Of a stretch of DNA of 64,000 nt, positions 32,860-42,063 are shown piece after piece. A model generated the notes under the pieces. The model was given only the letters and a program-made list of their open reading frames with translations, was not told the DNA's origin and searched no databases. How positions within the stretch are numbered: position 1 is the first letter of the stretch; every line of letters begins with the position of its first letter. The DNA lies in assembly GCF_902500215.1 (NCBI RefSeq), contig NZ_CABVOU010000039.1, forward strand, positions 186,001 to 250,000. The letters run 5' to 3'. Source of the stretch: Halomonas lysinitropha. Lineage in GTDB: Bacteria > Pseudomonadota > Gammaproteobacteria > Pseudomonadales > Halomonadaceae. The position numbers and the translations under genes are program-made.

Positions 32860-33963
32860 TCAGGGCCGGCAGACGTACCAGTAGTTCTGAAAATCGTGAT
32901 CGAGCTCGTGAATCTCTATGTCGTTGAAACCGGCAGAGCGGAAGTACGCCTGCGCCTTTTCCCGGCCCCACATGGCGCCGAGTCCTTCGCCACCGCGGGC
33001 CAGCGACACCGTCATGCAGTGCATGCAGGAAAGGGTGTAGAGCAGCGGTCCGATGGGGTGGCCGCGGTCCTGATGGTGATGGCTCGAACCCTTGATGTCC
33101 TGGGCCAGATAGATGCCGTCATCGGCCAGGGCGCGACGGATGCCGCGGAGCAGGGCAGGCGGGTCGGCTTGGTCGTGCACGGCATCGAAGGTGGTGATGA
33201 GATCGAAGGTGGCCGGTTCGGCGGTGCGGTCGAAGTCGGTCAGGTCGCGTACCTCGAAGACCACGTTGGTATTGCCGAGCTCGTCTGCCTCCCGGCGAGC
33301 CTTGGCAATGGCTTCCTTGGAGAGGTCATATCCGATGAAGTGACTCCGCGGGAAGCGGCGTGCCAGGGTGTTGAGGGCCCGACCGCTGCCGCAGCCGGCG
33401 TCGAGCACATGGATACCGCTCTCGAGGCGCTCGAGGAGTCCCGGTATCAGCGGCAGTATGTGCGACTCCAGCGCCAGTACCACCGACTGCCCGCTGTCCT
33501 CGGCCATGATCTCGTGGAAGCGGCCGAAGCGTTCATAGGGCACGCCGCCGCCCTCGTGGAAGCAGCGCACGATGTCGTCTTCCACACTGCCGAGCAGCGG
33601 TATGTACTGGGCGAACACCGCGATGTTGTCCGTGGGCGAGCGTCGGCTGAGGCAGGCAGCGTGTTCTGGCGGCAGGTGGTAGGTGCCGGCGGCCGGGTCG
33701 TGCTCGACGATGTTGCCAACCGTCATGGCGCCCAGCCATTCGCGGACATAGCGCTCGGCGAGACCGGCACGCTGGGCAACCTCGGAACTCGTGGCCGGTG
33801 GCATGTCGGCCAGGGTGTCGAAGAGGCCCGTACGATGACCGAGCGAGGTCATCAAGCTCAAGGCGCCGCCATTGAGGTGGTCCACGAGGCGGTCGGCGAA
33901 GGCCTCGACGTGTCGTTCATCGAGGGTGGCAAGGGCCGGGGTTGTGTCATGGGGTGCCGTCAT
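32860..33963 (-). CDS. SAM-dependent methyltransferase with N-terminal winged helix (Rv2258c-like)
   Basis: A 367-residue protein. The N-terminal region (about 20-110) is a dimerisation/winged-helix segment including GLFDTLADMPPATSSEVAQR and AGLAERYVREWLGAMT. The C-terminal Rossmann methyltransferase has motif I VLDAGCGSGRALNTLARRFP, the acidic IGYDLSKEAIAKARREAD, and FDLITTFDAVHDQADPPALL. This architecture is typical of the Rv2258c-like small-molecule methyltransferases; the substrate is unknown. It is divergent (230 bp) from a TetR gene, which probably represses it. A ribosome-binding site GGAGGGACAAATC lies before the ATG. Confidence 0.87.
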   Translation of the reverse strand: MTAPHDTTPALATLDERHVEAFADRLVDHLNGGALSLMTSLGHRTGLFDTLADMPPATSSEVAQRAGLAERYVREWLGAMTVGNIVEHDPAAGTYHLPPEHAACLSRRSPTDNIAVFAQYIPLLGSVEDDIVRCFHEGGGVPYERFGRFHEIMAEDSGQSVVLALESHILPLIPGLLERLESGIHVLDAGCGSGRALNTLARRFPRSHFIGYDLSKEAIAKARREADELGNTNVVFEVRDLTDFDRTAEPATFDLITTFDAVHDQADPPALLRGIRRALADDGIYLAQDIKGSSHHHQDRGHPIGPLLYTLSCMHCMTVSLARGGEGLGAMWGREKAQAYFRSAGFNDIEIHELDHDFQNYWYVCRP

Positions 33964-34193
33964 GATTTGTCCCTCCTGTTGGTGTTGGTGAGCGCAGCCG
34001 GGGGCCGGCTTTCCTACCAGCAGCTTGGGCGTAACTCGGGGGTGCGGCTAGTGAACCCGTGGTCGGGTTCTCACACGCCGGGGAGTCTCGACTAGAATCA
34101 GCTATATAGGTCAGGTGTAGGCGGCAACGGTGCGGCCCTTGCGGGTGTCGGGGCCGCCAAACTGGACGTCCGGTACGGTGAACCGGGGTGGTG

Positions 34194-34826
34194 ATGAAGA
34201 TGGGCAGGGGCGAAGCGACCCGCGAACGCATCCTGGCGATTGCGGAGTCGGCGGTACTGGCGAAGGGCTTCGGTGCCACTTCCATCGAGGAGCTGATCGC
34301 CGAGGCGGGCATCACCAAGAGTGGTTTCTTCTACCACTTCCACGACAAGAACGTGCTGGCGCGAGCGCTGCTTGAGCGTTATATGGAGCGCGAGGATGCC
34401 TTGTTGGACGATATCTTTTCCCGTGGTCGCGAGCTGGCCGGTGACCCCCTCCATGGCTTCCTGGCAGGCCTCAAGCTGCTGGCGGAGACGATGAGCGATC
34501 TGCCGGGGGACTATCCCGGCTGTCTGGTGGCGACCTACTGTTACCAGGAGCGCCTCTTCGATCGCGATGTGCGCGAACTCAACCGGCATATCGTCCTGCA
34601 GTGGCGAGCGCGCTTCAGTGCCATCCTGGACGAGATCGTCGTGCAGCATGCTCCACGGGAGCCGGTCGATACCGAGGTCTTGGCCGACATGGTGTCGACG
34701 ATCATCGAGGGCGGGCTGGTTCTGAGTCGCGCCACCGGCGACCCGCAGATACTGCCCACCCAACTCATGTTGCTGCGCCATTATATCCAACTGTTGTTCG
34801 AGCCGAAGGCCGGGGAGCTGCATTGA
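34194..34826 (+). CDS. TetR/AcrR-family transcriptional regulator
   Basis: A 210-residue TetR protein. The HTH covers about residues 5-50 (ERILAIAESAVLAKGFGATS then IEELIAEAGITKSGFFYHFH), and the rest is a helical ligand-binding domain with DYPGCLVATYCYQERLFDRD, characteristic of the YxAF/TetR_C group. Several starts are close together (GTG 34188, GTG 34191, ATG 34194, ATG 34200); ATG 34194 is used because GGGGTGG lies just before it. It is divergent from the methyltransferase gene and convergent with the mrp operon. The likely target is the methyltransferase promoter and its own. Confidence 0.87.
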   Translation: MKMGRGEATRERILAIAESAVLAKGFGATSIEELIAEAGITKSGFFYHFHDKNVLARALLERYMEREDALLDDIFSRGRELAGDPLHGFLAGLKLLAETMSDLPGDYPGCLVATYCYQERLFDRDVRELNRHIVLQWRARFSAILDEIVVQHAPREPVDTEVLADMVSTIIEGGLVLSRATGDPQILPTQLMLLRHYIQLLFEPKAGELH

Positions 34827-34867
34827 GGGCTCGTCTGCGCAGGGGGGGCGTGCAGGCTGGACCGCCG

Positions 34868-35212
34868 CTAACGTTCGGGCATGTTGCGGGTTCCCGGCAC
34901 GCCCTTCAGACGCCGGCGCAGGGCGGCCTTGCCCATCATGTGGGCGCTGACCGGGGCGGTGGCGAAGAGGAAGATCGTCACCAGGGCTTCCTGCACCGAG
35001 ATGCCCTCCTGCTGGAGACTGAAGTAGAGCAGCGAGCCGATCAGGGTGCAGCCGACGCCCAGGGTGCTGGCCTTGGTAGGGCCGTGCAGGCGCGTGTAGA
35101 AATCGGGCAGCTTGGCCAGCCCCCAGGAACCGATCAGCGCGACCAGGGCGCCGAACAGCAGGAAGGCGACGATGATGAACTGCAGATACCAGGGCATGTC
35201 GATGCTGGTCAT
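34868..35212 (-). CDS. mrpG: Mrp-type Na+/H+ antiporter subunit G
   Basis: A 114-residue small membrane protein with three hydrophobic segments and the MnhG/MrpG motif GSWGLAKLPDFYTRLHGPTK followed by ASTLGVGCTLIGSLL. It is the last gene of the mrp operon, as in other group-2 Mrp systems. The start MTSIDMPW at 35212 overlaps the mrpF stop by 4 bp, which rules out the longer reading that runs into mrpF in another frame. The C-terminus is basic and cytoplasmic. Confidence 0.92.
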   Translation of the reverse strand: MTSIDMPWYLQFIIVAFLLFGALVALIGSWGLAKLPDFYTRLHGPTKASTLGVGCTLIGSLLYFSLQQEGISVQEALVTIFLFATAPVSAHMMGKAALRRRLKGVPGTRNMPER

Positions 35213-35478
35213 TCGATGACGTCCCCCCGAAGCAGGTATTTGCTCATGGCCACGGTGCTGACGAAGCCCATCAGGGCGATCAGCAGGGCCAGCTCGAACA
35301 GTATGCCCAGGCCCATCCAGATGTCGGCCAGCACGATCAGCGCGATGCTGTTGATCATCAGGGTATCCAGCGCCAGGATCCGGTCGACGATATCCGGGCC
35401 GATCGCCAGGCGGTAGAGGTTGAGCAGGGCGGCGACGGCGAAGAGCGTCATGGCGATCGGTATGACGACGGCAATCAT
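35209..35478 (-). CDS. mrpF: Mrp-type Na+/H+ antiporter subunit F
   Basis: An 89-residue protein with three transmembrane segments and the MrpF signature NLYRLAIGPDIVDRILALDT. In the Mrp complex, MrpF contributes to the bundle next to the A subunit and has also been linked to bile-salt efflux. It overlaps both neighbours, mrpE and mrpG, by 4 bp. Normal length for the family. Confidence 0.93.
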   Translation of the reverse strand: MIAVVIPIAMTLFAVAALLNLYRLAIGPDIVDRILALDTLMINSIALIVLADIWMGLGILFELALLIALMGFVSTVAMSKYLLRGDVIE

Positions 35479-35981
35479 CGGAAGATCTCCTCGAGAGGCT
35501 GCTCGTAACGCTCACGAATGGTAGCGATGGCCTCCTCTTCGTCCTCCAGGTGCAGGGCGTGCACCAGCAGGGTGTTGGCCTCGGCATCGTAGTGGAGCGA
35601 GACGGTGCCGGGTGTCAGCGAGATGGTGCTGGCCAGGATGGTGATGGCGAAATCGTCGTCCAGCGTCAGCGGATAGACGAAGAAGCCCGGCTGCAGATAC
35701 CGGGCAGGGCGCAGGATGCGCAGCGCCACCACCAGGTTGGAACGCAGGATGTCCACCAGCAGCACCAGCAGGTAGCGCAGCAGCGGCAGGGGGCGCTTGA
35801 TCTTTGCTTCCTCGGGCCAGAAGGCGTGGGTCGTGAAGGGAATGGCCACGCCCAGGCCCAGTCCCAGCAGGGCATGCGCCACGCTGACGTCGTTGACCAT
35901 CGCCAGCCAGAGCAGGGCCAGGAACAGCGAGAACAGGGGGCGCGGCAGCCAGAACTGCCGGGTGCGAAATGACGATATCAT
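35475..35981 (-). CDS. mrpE: Mrp-type Na+/H+ antiporter subunit E
   Basis: A 168-residue protein with two or three N-terminal membrane segments (PLFSLFLALLWLAMVND) and a cytoplasmic C-terminal half. The family hallmark ITILASTISLTPGTVSLHYD is present, followed by VHALHLEDEEEA. MrpE is needed for full complex assembly. It overlaps mrpD upstream and mrpF downstream by 4 bp each, so translation is coupled through the operon. Confidence 0.93.
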   Translation of the reverse strand: MISSFRTRQFWLPRPLFSLFLALLWLAMVNDVSVAHALLGLGLGVAIPFTTHAFWPEEAKIKRPLPLLRYLLVLLVDILRSNLVVALRILRPARYLQPGFFVYPLTLDDDFAITILASTISLTPGTVSLHYDAEANTLLVHALHLEDEEEAIATIRERYEQPLEEIFR

Positions 35982-37501
35982 GGTGAGATCTCCTGGCGGG
36001 CAGCAGTAGCCTCGGGCAGCACGGCGGCGATGTAGGCCCGCGGGTCGAGCAGCTGCTCTGCGGTCAGTTCGAGGTAGCCCATCACCGGGTCACCGAACAC
36101 TGCCAGAAGCCCGTTGAGGCCGACCATGAGGGACACCAGCGTCAGCGGGCCCCGCTCGAGTGGATACGGTTTGTCCATCTCGCCAGGGCGCCAGAACCAG
36201 CTGCTGCCGGTGCGGCTCAAGGCGATCAGGGTCAGCAGCGCGGCGGCCAGCAGCACGCCCCACAGCCAGAATCCCTGGGGCTCCTGTGCGCTGGCCTGCA
36301 GGATCCACGCCTTGCTGACGAAGCCGCTGAAGGGGGGCAGGCCCACCATGGCAATACCGGCAATGAAGAACAGTGTGCCCAGCAGCCAGCGATGGCCGAT
36401 GGGCCCGGTCGCAGAGAAACGGTCGTAGCCCTCCTCGCGCTGCTGGCCCAGCAGGTCGGCCAGCAGGAAGAAGACGGCAGTCATGCCGGTGCTGTGGATC
36501 AGATAGAAGAGCGCGGCGCCGAGGCTTGCCTCGGTGGCAAGACTGATGGTGGCCAGCAGGGTGCCCACCGAGAGGATCACCAGGTAGGCGGTCAGGGTAC
36601 GCAGGCTGTTCGAGCCCAGCACCCCGATGCCGCCCAGCGCCAGGGTCAGTAGCGCCAGTGGCCAGAGCCAGCCCCAGGCGGTCTCGCTGACCGGCGTCTC
36701 GCCCAGCGCGAAGACCAGCAGGAAGACACGCAGGATGGCGTAGATGCCGACCTTGGTCATGATGGCGAAGAGTGCGGCGACCGGTGCGGTGGCGGCCGAA
36801 TAGGCGCGTGGTAGCCAGAAGAGCAGCGGCAGGATGGCGGCCTTGACGCCGAACACCACCAATAGCACCAGGCTGGCGGCGGCGAGCAGCGGGGCGTCGC
36901 TGGGGGGAGCCTGCGCTACGCGCACGGCCAGGTCGGCCATGTTGAGGGTGCCGGTGAGGCCATAGAGCGTGCCCAGGGCGATCAGGAACAGTGCCGAGCC
37001 CACCAGGTTGATGATCACGTAGTGCAACCCGGCACGGCTGCGGGCGCGGCCCCCGCCGTGCAGCAGCAGGGCATAGGAGGCGATCAGCAGGATCTCGAAG
37101 AACACGAAGAGATTGAACAGGTCGCCGGTCAGGAAGGCCCCGTTGAGGCCGGCCAGCTGGAACTGGAAGAGGGCATGGAAGTGGGCCCCCCGCGTATCGC
37201 TGCCGCTGCTGGCATAGAGCAGGCAGCAGAACCCCAGCACGGCGGTCAGCGCCAGCATGATGGCGGAGAGTCGGTCGAGGACCAGCACGATGCCGAACGG
37301 CGCCGGCCAGTCGCCGGCGTGGTATAGAACATGCTCGCCGGTGCCGGCAATCTGCAGGCACCAGATTCCCAGCAGCACCAGCCAGAAGGTGCTGGCGAAG
37401 CCCAGCAGACGCTGCAGGGCGAAGGGCGCCTGGTAGAACAGCAGTTGTCCGGCGCCGGTGATCAACGGCAGCAGGATCGGCAGGATCAGGGCGTGATTCA
37501 T
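35978..37501 (-). CDS. mrpD: Mrp-type Na+/H+ antiporter subunit D
   Basis: A 507-residue polytopic protein of the proton-conducting membrane transporter family, homologous to NuoM/NuoN-type antiporter subunits of complex I. About 14 helices are present. Characteristic segments are NGAFLTGDLFNLFVFFEILL, AAILPLLFWLPRAYSAATAP, the membrane lysine region, and GLPPFSGFVSKAWILQA. MrpD with MrpA forms the ion-translocating core. Start 37501 overlaps the mrpC stop by 4 bp. The last residues overlap mrpE. Confidence 0.95.
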   Translation of the reverse strand: MNHALILPILLPLITGAGQLLFYQAPFALQRLLGFASTFWLVLLGIWCLQIAGTGEHVLYHAGDWPAPFGIVLVLDRLSAIMLALTAVLGFCCLLYASSGSDTRGAHFHALFQFQLAGLNGAFLTGDLFNLFVFFEILLIASYALLLHGGGRARSRAGLHYVIINLVGSALFLIALGTLYGLTGTLNMADLAVRVAQAPPSDAPLLAAASLVLLVVFGVKAAILPLLFWLPRAYSAATAPVAALFAIMTKVGIYAILRVFLLVFALGETPVSETAWGWLWPLALLTLALGGIGVLGSNSLRTLTAYLVILSVGTLLATISLATEASLGAALFYLIHSTGMTAVFFLLADLLGQQREEGYDRFSATGPIGHRWLLGTLFFIAGIAMVGLPPFSGFVSKAWILQASAQEPQGFWLWGVLLAAALLTLIALSRTGSSWFWRPGEMDKPYPLERGPLTLVSLMVGLNGLLAVFGDPVMGYLELTAEQLLDPRAYIAAVLPEATAARQEISP

Positions 37502-37836
37502 GCGCGGTCCTCGTCGGGGTTCTCACCATCCACGTGGTCGTTGCGTAGCTCCACCGCGGCCTTGAGGGCCAGCACCACCACGAAGGCTGTCATCGCGAAG
37601 CCGATGACGATGGCGGTGAGCACCAGGGCCTGGGGCAGCGGGTCGGCCGAGCGCTCGGTGAGGCCGACGATGGCCGGCGCTCCGGCGACCAGGCGCCCCG
37701 AGGCGAACAGGTAGAGGTTCACCGCATGGGAGAGCAGCGTCAGCCCCAGGATGACCGTGAAGGTTCGGGCCCGCAGCAGCAGGTAGACCCCGCAGGTGGT
37801 CAGCACGCCGAGGGTGATCGCGTAGAGCAGTTCCAT
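37498..37836 (-). CDS. mrpC: Mrp-type Na+/H+ antiporter subunit C
   Basis: A 112-residue NuoK-like subunit with three transmembrane helices: GVLTTCGVYLLLRARTFTVI, LGLTLLSHAVNLYLFASGRL and DPLPQALVLTAIVIGFAMTA. ATG 37836 shares one base with the mrpA stop (TGATG), which fixes the start. The C-terminal tail NDHVDGENPDEDRA is acidic and cytoplasmic. It sits between mrpA and mrpD in the standard Mrp order. Confidence 0.94.
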   Translation of the reverse strand: MELLYAITLGVLTTCGVYLLLRARTFTVILGLTLLSHAVNLYLFASGRLVAGAPAIVGLTERSADPLPQALVLTAIVIGFAMTAFVVVLALKAAVELRNDHVDGENPDEDRA

Positions 37837-40631
37837 CAGCCGATCTCCTTGCCGGGGCCGGCCACGGTCATCAGCTTGCCGAGGTTGGCGAGTATCAGCA
37901 GCGTCGATCCGACGACGGTGGCGTAGACGCCGAGATCGAAGAGCATGGCGGTGGCCAGCTCGAACTCGCCGATGAGCGGCAGGCTGACGTGGCCGTGGGC
38001 CGAGGTGAGGAAGGGGTAACCGAACAGCCAGCTGCCGAGGCCCGTCAGCACGGCGATCAGGATGCCGGCGCCGATCAGTGGCCGGAACGGAGACAGCATG
38101 CGTTCCTGTGCCCAGACCAGCCCGCCCGCCATGTACTGCAGGGTCAGCGCCACCGCGGTGATCAGCCCGGCGATGAAGCCGCCGCCGGGCAGGTTGTGTC
38201 CGCGCAGGAAGATATAGGCCGAGACCAGCAGGGCGATCGGCAGCACCAGGCGGGCCACGGTACTGAGCATGATCGGATGGGGTTCGGCGACCCAATGGCC
38301 GGGATGGGTATCCACCACGCGCTCCTTGAGATGCAGGTCGCGAGTGAAGGCGAACACCGCCAGGGCGGCGATGCCCAGCACGGTGATCTCGCCCAGGGTA
38401 TCGAAGCCGCGGAAGTCCACCAGGATGACGTTGACCACGTTCGTGCCGCCACCGCCGGGTACGCTGTTGGCCAGGAAGAACCCGGAGATCGTCTCCTGCG
38501 GACGGGTGAGGATGGCGAAGCTGAAGGCCGTTACCCCGATGCCCATCAGCACGGCAATGGCGAGGTCGCGCCCCATCCGGAAGGAGGTCGAGCCCTGGGG
38601 TGACGTCTGCGGCAGGAAGGAGAGCGCCAGCATCATGATCACCACCGCCATCACCTCCACCATCAGCTGGGTCAGGGCGAGGTCCGGCGCCGAGAAGCGG
38701 GCAAAGGTGACGGTGACGAAGAGCCCGGTCACGCCGAGCAGCAGCAGGGCTGGCAGGCGATAGTGATGGAAGACCACCACGCCCAAGGCTGCCAGGCAGA
38801 GCAGGATGGCGGCCAGCACGGTCAACGGATCGAGCGGGGCCAGTGCCACGCCCCCGTCCCAGCGGTCGACGGCCAGCAGCTCCAGGCCGACCAGCACCAG
38901 TACGGTGACCATGATGAAGACCAGGTAGCGCTGCAGCGAGCCATTCTCGAGCTGGAAGACGCGGCGCTGGGAGAGGGCGATGGCGCTTCGCATGATCCAG
39001 TCGAAGATCTCCTTGGCGTCCACCTCCGGCAGGCTGGCGTGCAGGCGAAACAGCGGGTCGCGCATGGCGTAGAAGAGCGCGCCACCGGCCAGGGCGGCGA
39101 GGCTCATGATCATGGGTACGCTGCCGCCGAGCGTCGAGAAGTCATAGGGATCGACAAGCGTTTGACGCGCGGCGGCGAAGGCTGGCTGGACCAGGGCGGA
39201 ATAGACGTGCTCCGGCATCAGCCCCACCAGCAGCGTGGCCAGGGCCAGCAGCGCGATGGGCGACAGCGCCGCCGGGCGAGGCCCTTTGGGGGGCCATATG
39301 GGCAGGTTAATGGGCCGGCCGTTGAAGAAGACGTTATGGAAGATCCGGATCGAGTAGGCCACCGAGAAGAGCGCGGCCAGGGTCACCCAGGCGGGGATCA
39401 CCACCACGGCCCAGTCGGGCGCCGTCACCAGCAGGCTCTCGGTAAACAGCATCTTCTTGCTCAGGTAGCCGCTCATCAGTGGCAGGCCGGCCATGGCGGC
39501 GGCGGAGATGCCCGTCAGCACCATCATTGCGGGCATGAAGCGCCACATGCCGTTGATCTGGCGCATGTCACGGGTTCCGGTGGCTCGATCCACATAACCC
39601 GCCATCATGAACAGCGGGGCCTTGAACAGCGCATGGCATACCAGGTGGAAGAGCGCCGCCGCCAGCGCCATGGGGGTGCCCAGGCCAATCAGCAGCATGA
39701 TCAGCCCCAGGTGCGAGACCGTGGAGTAGGCCAGCAGCCCCTTCATGTCATGCATGAACATGGCCACGAAGGCACCCACCATCAGGGTCAGCATGCCGGT
39801 CAGGGTGACCAGGTGGAACCATTCCGGGGTATCGCCCAGTGCCGGATGCAGCCGGGCGAGCAGGAACAGCCCCGCCTTGACCATGGTCGCGCTGTGCAGG
39901 TAGGCGGAGACCGGGGTCGGCGCCGTCATGGCATGGGGCAGCCAGAGATGGAAGGGAAACTGTGCCGACTTGGTGAAGGCGCCCAGCAGGATCAGGTTGA
40001 GCATTAACCCATAGTGCTCATGGCTGCGGATACGATCGCCCGCCGCCAGCACCGTGGAGAGGTCATAGCCGCCGGCGGCCTGGCCCAGCAGCACCAGCCC
40101 GCCGAGCAGGGCCAGCCCGCCACCGCCGGTGATCACCAGTGACATTCGCGCGCCCAGCCTGGCGGCCTGGCGGTCGGTATTGAAGCCGATGAGCAGGAAG
40201 GAGATCAGGCTGGTCAGCTCCCAGAAGACCAGCAGGAAGAGCAGGTTCTCGGAGAGCACGATGCCCAGCATGACCGACATGAACAGCAGGATCAGGGTGA
40301 AGAAGCGTGCGGAGGCGTCGTTACCCTCGAAGTAGTAGCGCGCATAGAGCAGGATCAGACAGCCGATGCCGGTGATCAACAGGGCGAACAGCAGTCCCAG
40401 GCCATCGAGACGGAAGGCCACGTTGAGGCCCAGCGACGGCAGCCAGGTCAGCTGCTGCACAATGGCTTCGCCTCCGTGCATGACGTGCGGCAGCCAGCTG
40501 AGCAACAGCAGCAGGCTCAAGAGGGCAGGAATCGCCGAAACCGAGGCCAGCAGGCGCGATGATCGACCCTGCATGAGGGCGGGCAGGCAGGCGCCCGTCA
40601 GCGGTAGAAGGATGATCAGCGCAAGCGGCAT
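37836..40631 (-). CDS. mrpA: Mrp-type Na+/H+ antiporter, fused A and B subunits
   Basis: A 931-residue protein that combines the NuoL-like MrpA and the MrpB domain. The N-terminal about 500 residues carry the antiporter core (GIVLSENLLFLLVFWELTSL, HSATMVKAGLFLLARLHPAL, HDMKGLLAYSTVSHLGLIML, HALFKAPLFMMAGY). Then come the MrpA C-terminal extension and MNHB-type residues about 770-930 (LVLPIALLVSAYIFLRGHNL, PGGGFIAGLITAVAL). No separate mrpB gene exists, so this is a group-2 (Pha-like) Mrp system. The start MPLALIILLPL at 40631 has AGGGAGACG upstream; an ATG at 40655 is the alternative. It exports Na+ against H+ under salt or alkaline stress. Confidence 0.94.
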   Translation of the reverse strand: MPLALIILLPLTGACLPALMQGRSSRLLASVSAIPALLSLLLLLSWLPHVMHGGEAIVQQLTWLPSLGLNVAFRLDGLGLLFALLITGIGCLILLYARYYFEGNDASARFFTLILLFMSVMLGIVLSENLLFLLVFWELTSLISFLLIGFNTDRQAARLGARMSLVITGGGGLALLGGLVLLGQAAGGYDLSTVLAAGDRIRSHEHYGLMLNLILLGAFTKSAQFPFHLWLPHAMTAPTPVSAYLHSATMVKAGLFLLARLHPALGDTPEWFHLVTLTGMLTLMVGAFVAMFMHDMKGLLAYSTVSHLGLIMLLIGLGTPMALAAALFHLVCHALFKAPLFMMAGYVDRATGTRDMRQINGMWRFMPAMMVLTGISAAAMAGLPLMSGYLSKKMLFTESLLVTAPDWAVVVIPAWVTLAALFSVAYSIRIFHNVFFNGRPINLPIWPPKGPRPAALSPIALLALATLLVGLMPEHVYSALVQPAFAAARQTLVDPYDFSTLGGSVPMIMSLAALAGGALFYAMRDPLFRLHASLPEVDAKEIFDWIMRSAIALSQRRVFQLENGSLQRYLVFIMVTVLVLVGLELLAVDRWDGGVALAPLDPLTVLAAILLCLAALGVVVFHHYRLPALLLLGVTGLFVTVTFARFSAPDLALTQLMVEVMAVVIMMLALSFLPQTSPQGSTSFRMGRDLAIAVLMGIGVTAFSFAILTRPQETISGFFLANSVPGGGGTNVVNVILVDFRGFDTLGEITVLGIAALAVFAFTRDLHLKERVVDTHPGHWVAEPHPIMLSTVARLVLPIALLVSAYIFLRGHNLPGGGFIAGLITAVALTLQYMAGGLVWAQERMLSPFRPLIGAGILIAVLTGLGSWLFGYPFLTSAHGHVSLPLIGEFELATAMLFDLGVYATVVGSTLLILANLGKLMTVAGPGKEIG

Positions 40632-40851
40632 GGGACGCGTCTCCCTGTCCAGCATCGAGTGCGGAATGTTTCCGACACTTCACACCCAGGCAGAGTGGAG
40701 TGCCTTGATTGGCGTCAACCGAAGGTGATGTCGTCGGACACTCGCCGATGGGTATCCCGAGATTACCTGTCTCACAGGGGATGGTGAAGGCATGCGGCAG
40801 AGGCGGATCACCCCGGGACAGGGAGGGTGAGCCGCCCCCGTCGTTTGCCGC

Positions 40852-42060
40852 TCATGCCTCGACGCCTGTGCGGGCAGGGCGGTTGACCGGTCGCTCGGTG
40901 ATGAACCAGTGCAGGGCGGCGGCTACCACCGAGAGCAGGATGGCAATATTCCATACCACCTCGTAGTCCCCCTGCAGATCATAGAGATAGCCGCCCAGCC
41001 AGACGCCCATGAAGGAGCCGAACTGGTGGAAAAGGAAGACAATGCCGCCCAGCATGGAGAGGTGCTGCACACCGAACACGGAGGCAACGATGCCGTTGGT
41101 CAGCGGCACCGTGGAAAGCCACAGCAGCCCCATGGCGATGCCGAACAGGTAGGCGCTCACGGGGCTCAAGGGAGCGACCAGGAAGAGGGTGATCACCACG
41201 CCGCGGATCAGGTAGAGCCAGGTGAGCAGGCGCGGCTTGGAGAAGCGCCCGCCCAGCCAGCCGGCGGTATAGGTGCCGAAGATATTGAACAGGCCGACCA
41301 GAGCCAGCACGGTGCTGCTCACCGGCACGGCGATGCCGCTGTCGACCAGATAGCCGGGCAGATGGACGCCGATGAACACCACCTGGAAGCCACAGACGAA
41401 GAAGCCCAGGCAGAGTAGCCAGAAGCCGCGGTGACCCGCGGCCTCGTTGAGTGCAGCGCCCAGGCTGATATCGCTGGCGGTCTTGGCCGAGGGACGATCA
41501 CGCAGCAGGGCCCCGAGGGGTAGCATCAGCGCGGCGATGGCGCCCATCGCCAGCAGCGCCGCCGACCAGCCCAGCCACCCCAGCAGACCCAGGGTGCCGG
41601 GCAGCATGGCGAACTGGCCAAAGGAGCCGGCGGCACTGACGATACCCATGGCCAGGCTGCGCTTCTCGGGCGACACGGCCCGGCCTACGGCGCCGAGGAT
41701 CACCGAGAAGGTGGTGCCGGAGAGGCCCAGGCCGATCAACACCCCGGCGGAGAGGGTCATGCCCAGTGCCGACTCCGAGAGTCCCATGAACAGCAGGCCC
41801 AACGCATAGAGGCCTCCGCCTACTACCACCACTCGGGCGGCACCGAAACGATCGGCCAGGGCACCGACGAAGGGCTGGGAGAGCCCCCACAGCAGGTTCT
41901 GTATGGCCAGGGCGAAGGCGAAGACACCGCGGCCCCAGCCCAGTTCCGAGCTCATCGGCTCGAGGAACAGCCCGAAGCCGTGGCGCAGGCCCATGGCCAG
42001 CGAGATGACCAGGCTGCCCAGGACGATGATCAGCAGGGTGTGGCGGCGCAGAGCATCCAT
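40852..42060 (-). CDS. MFS transporter
   Basis: A 402-residue major facilitator with about 12 predicted helices. The first loop contains the family motif GALADRFGAARVVVVGGGLY, preceded by SELGWGRGVFAFALAIQNLL, which is typical of the monocarboxylate/oxalate-type (OFA-like) subgroup. The ATG lies 3 bp after the stop of the HisC-like aminotransferase gene on the same strand, so they form a two-gene unit, and the carrier probably moves the aminotransferase substrate or product. The C-terminus ends in a short polar tail. Direction and substrate are unknown. Confidence 0.88.
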   Translation of the reverse strand: MDALRRHTLLIIVLGSLVISLAMGLRHGFGLFLEPMSSELGWGRGVFAFALAIQNLLWGLSQPFVGALADRFGAARVVVVGGGLYALGLLFMGLSESALGMTLSAGVLIGLGLSGTTFSVILGAVGRAVSPEKRSLAMGIVSAAGSFGQFAMLPGTLGLLGWLGWSAALLAMGAIAALMLPLGALLRDRPSAKTASDISLGAALNEAAGHRGFWLLCLGFFVCGFQVVFIGVHLPGYLVDSGIAVPVSSTVLALVGLFNIFGTYTAGWLGGRFSKPRLLTWLYLIRGVVITLFLVAPLSPVSAYLFGIAMGLLWLSTVPLTNGIVASVFGVQHLSMLGGIVFLFHQFGSFMGVWLGGYLYDLQGDYEVVWNIAILLSVVAAALHWFITERPVNRPARTGVEA

Positions 42061-42063
42061 TCC

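Noticed and set aside
38763..40007. 414-codon plus-strand frame opposite mrpA
   Set aside because: Antisense of the MrpA core, Gln/His/Gly-rich and without family features.
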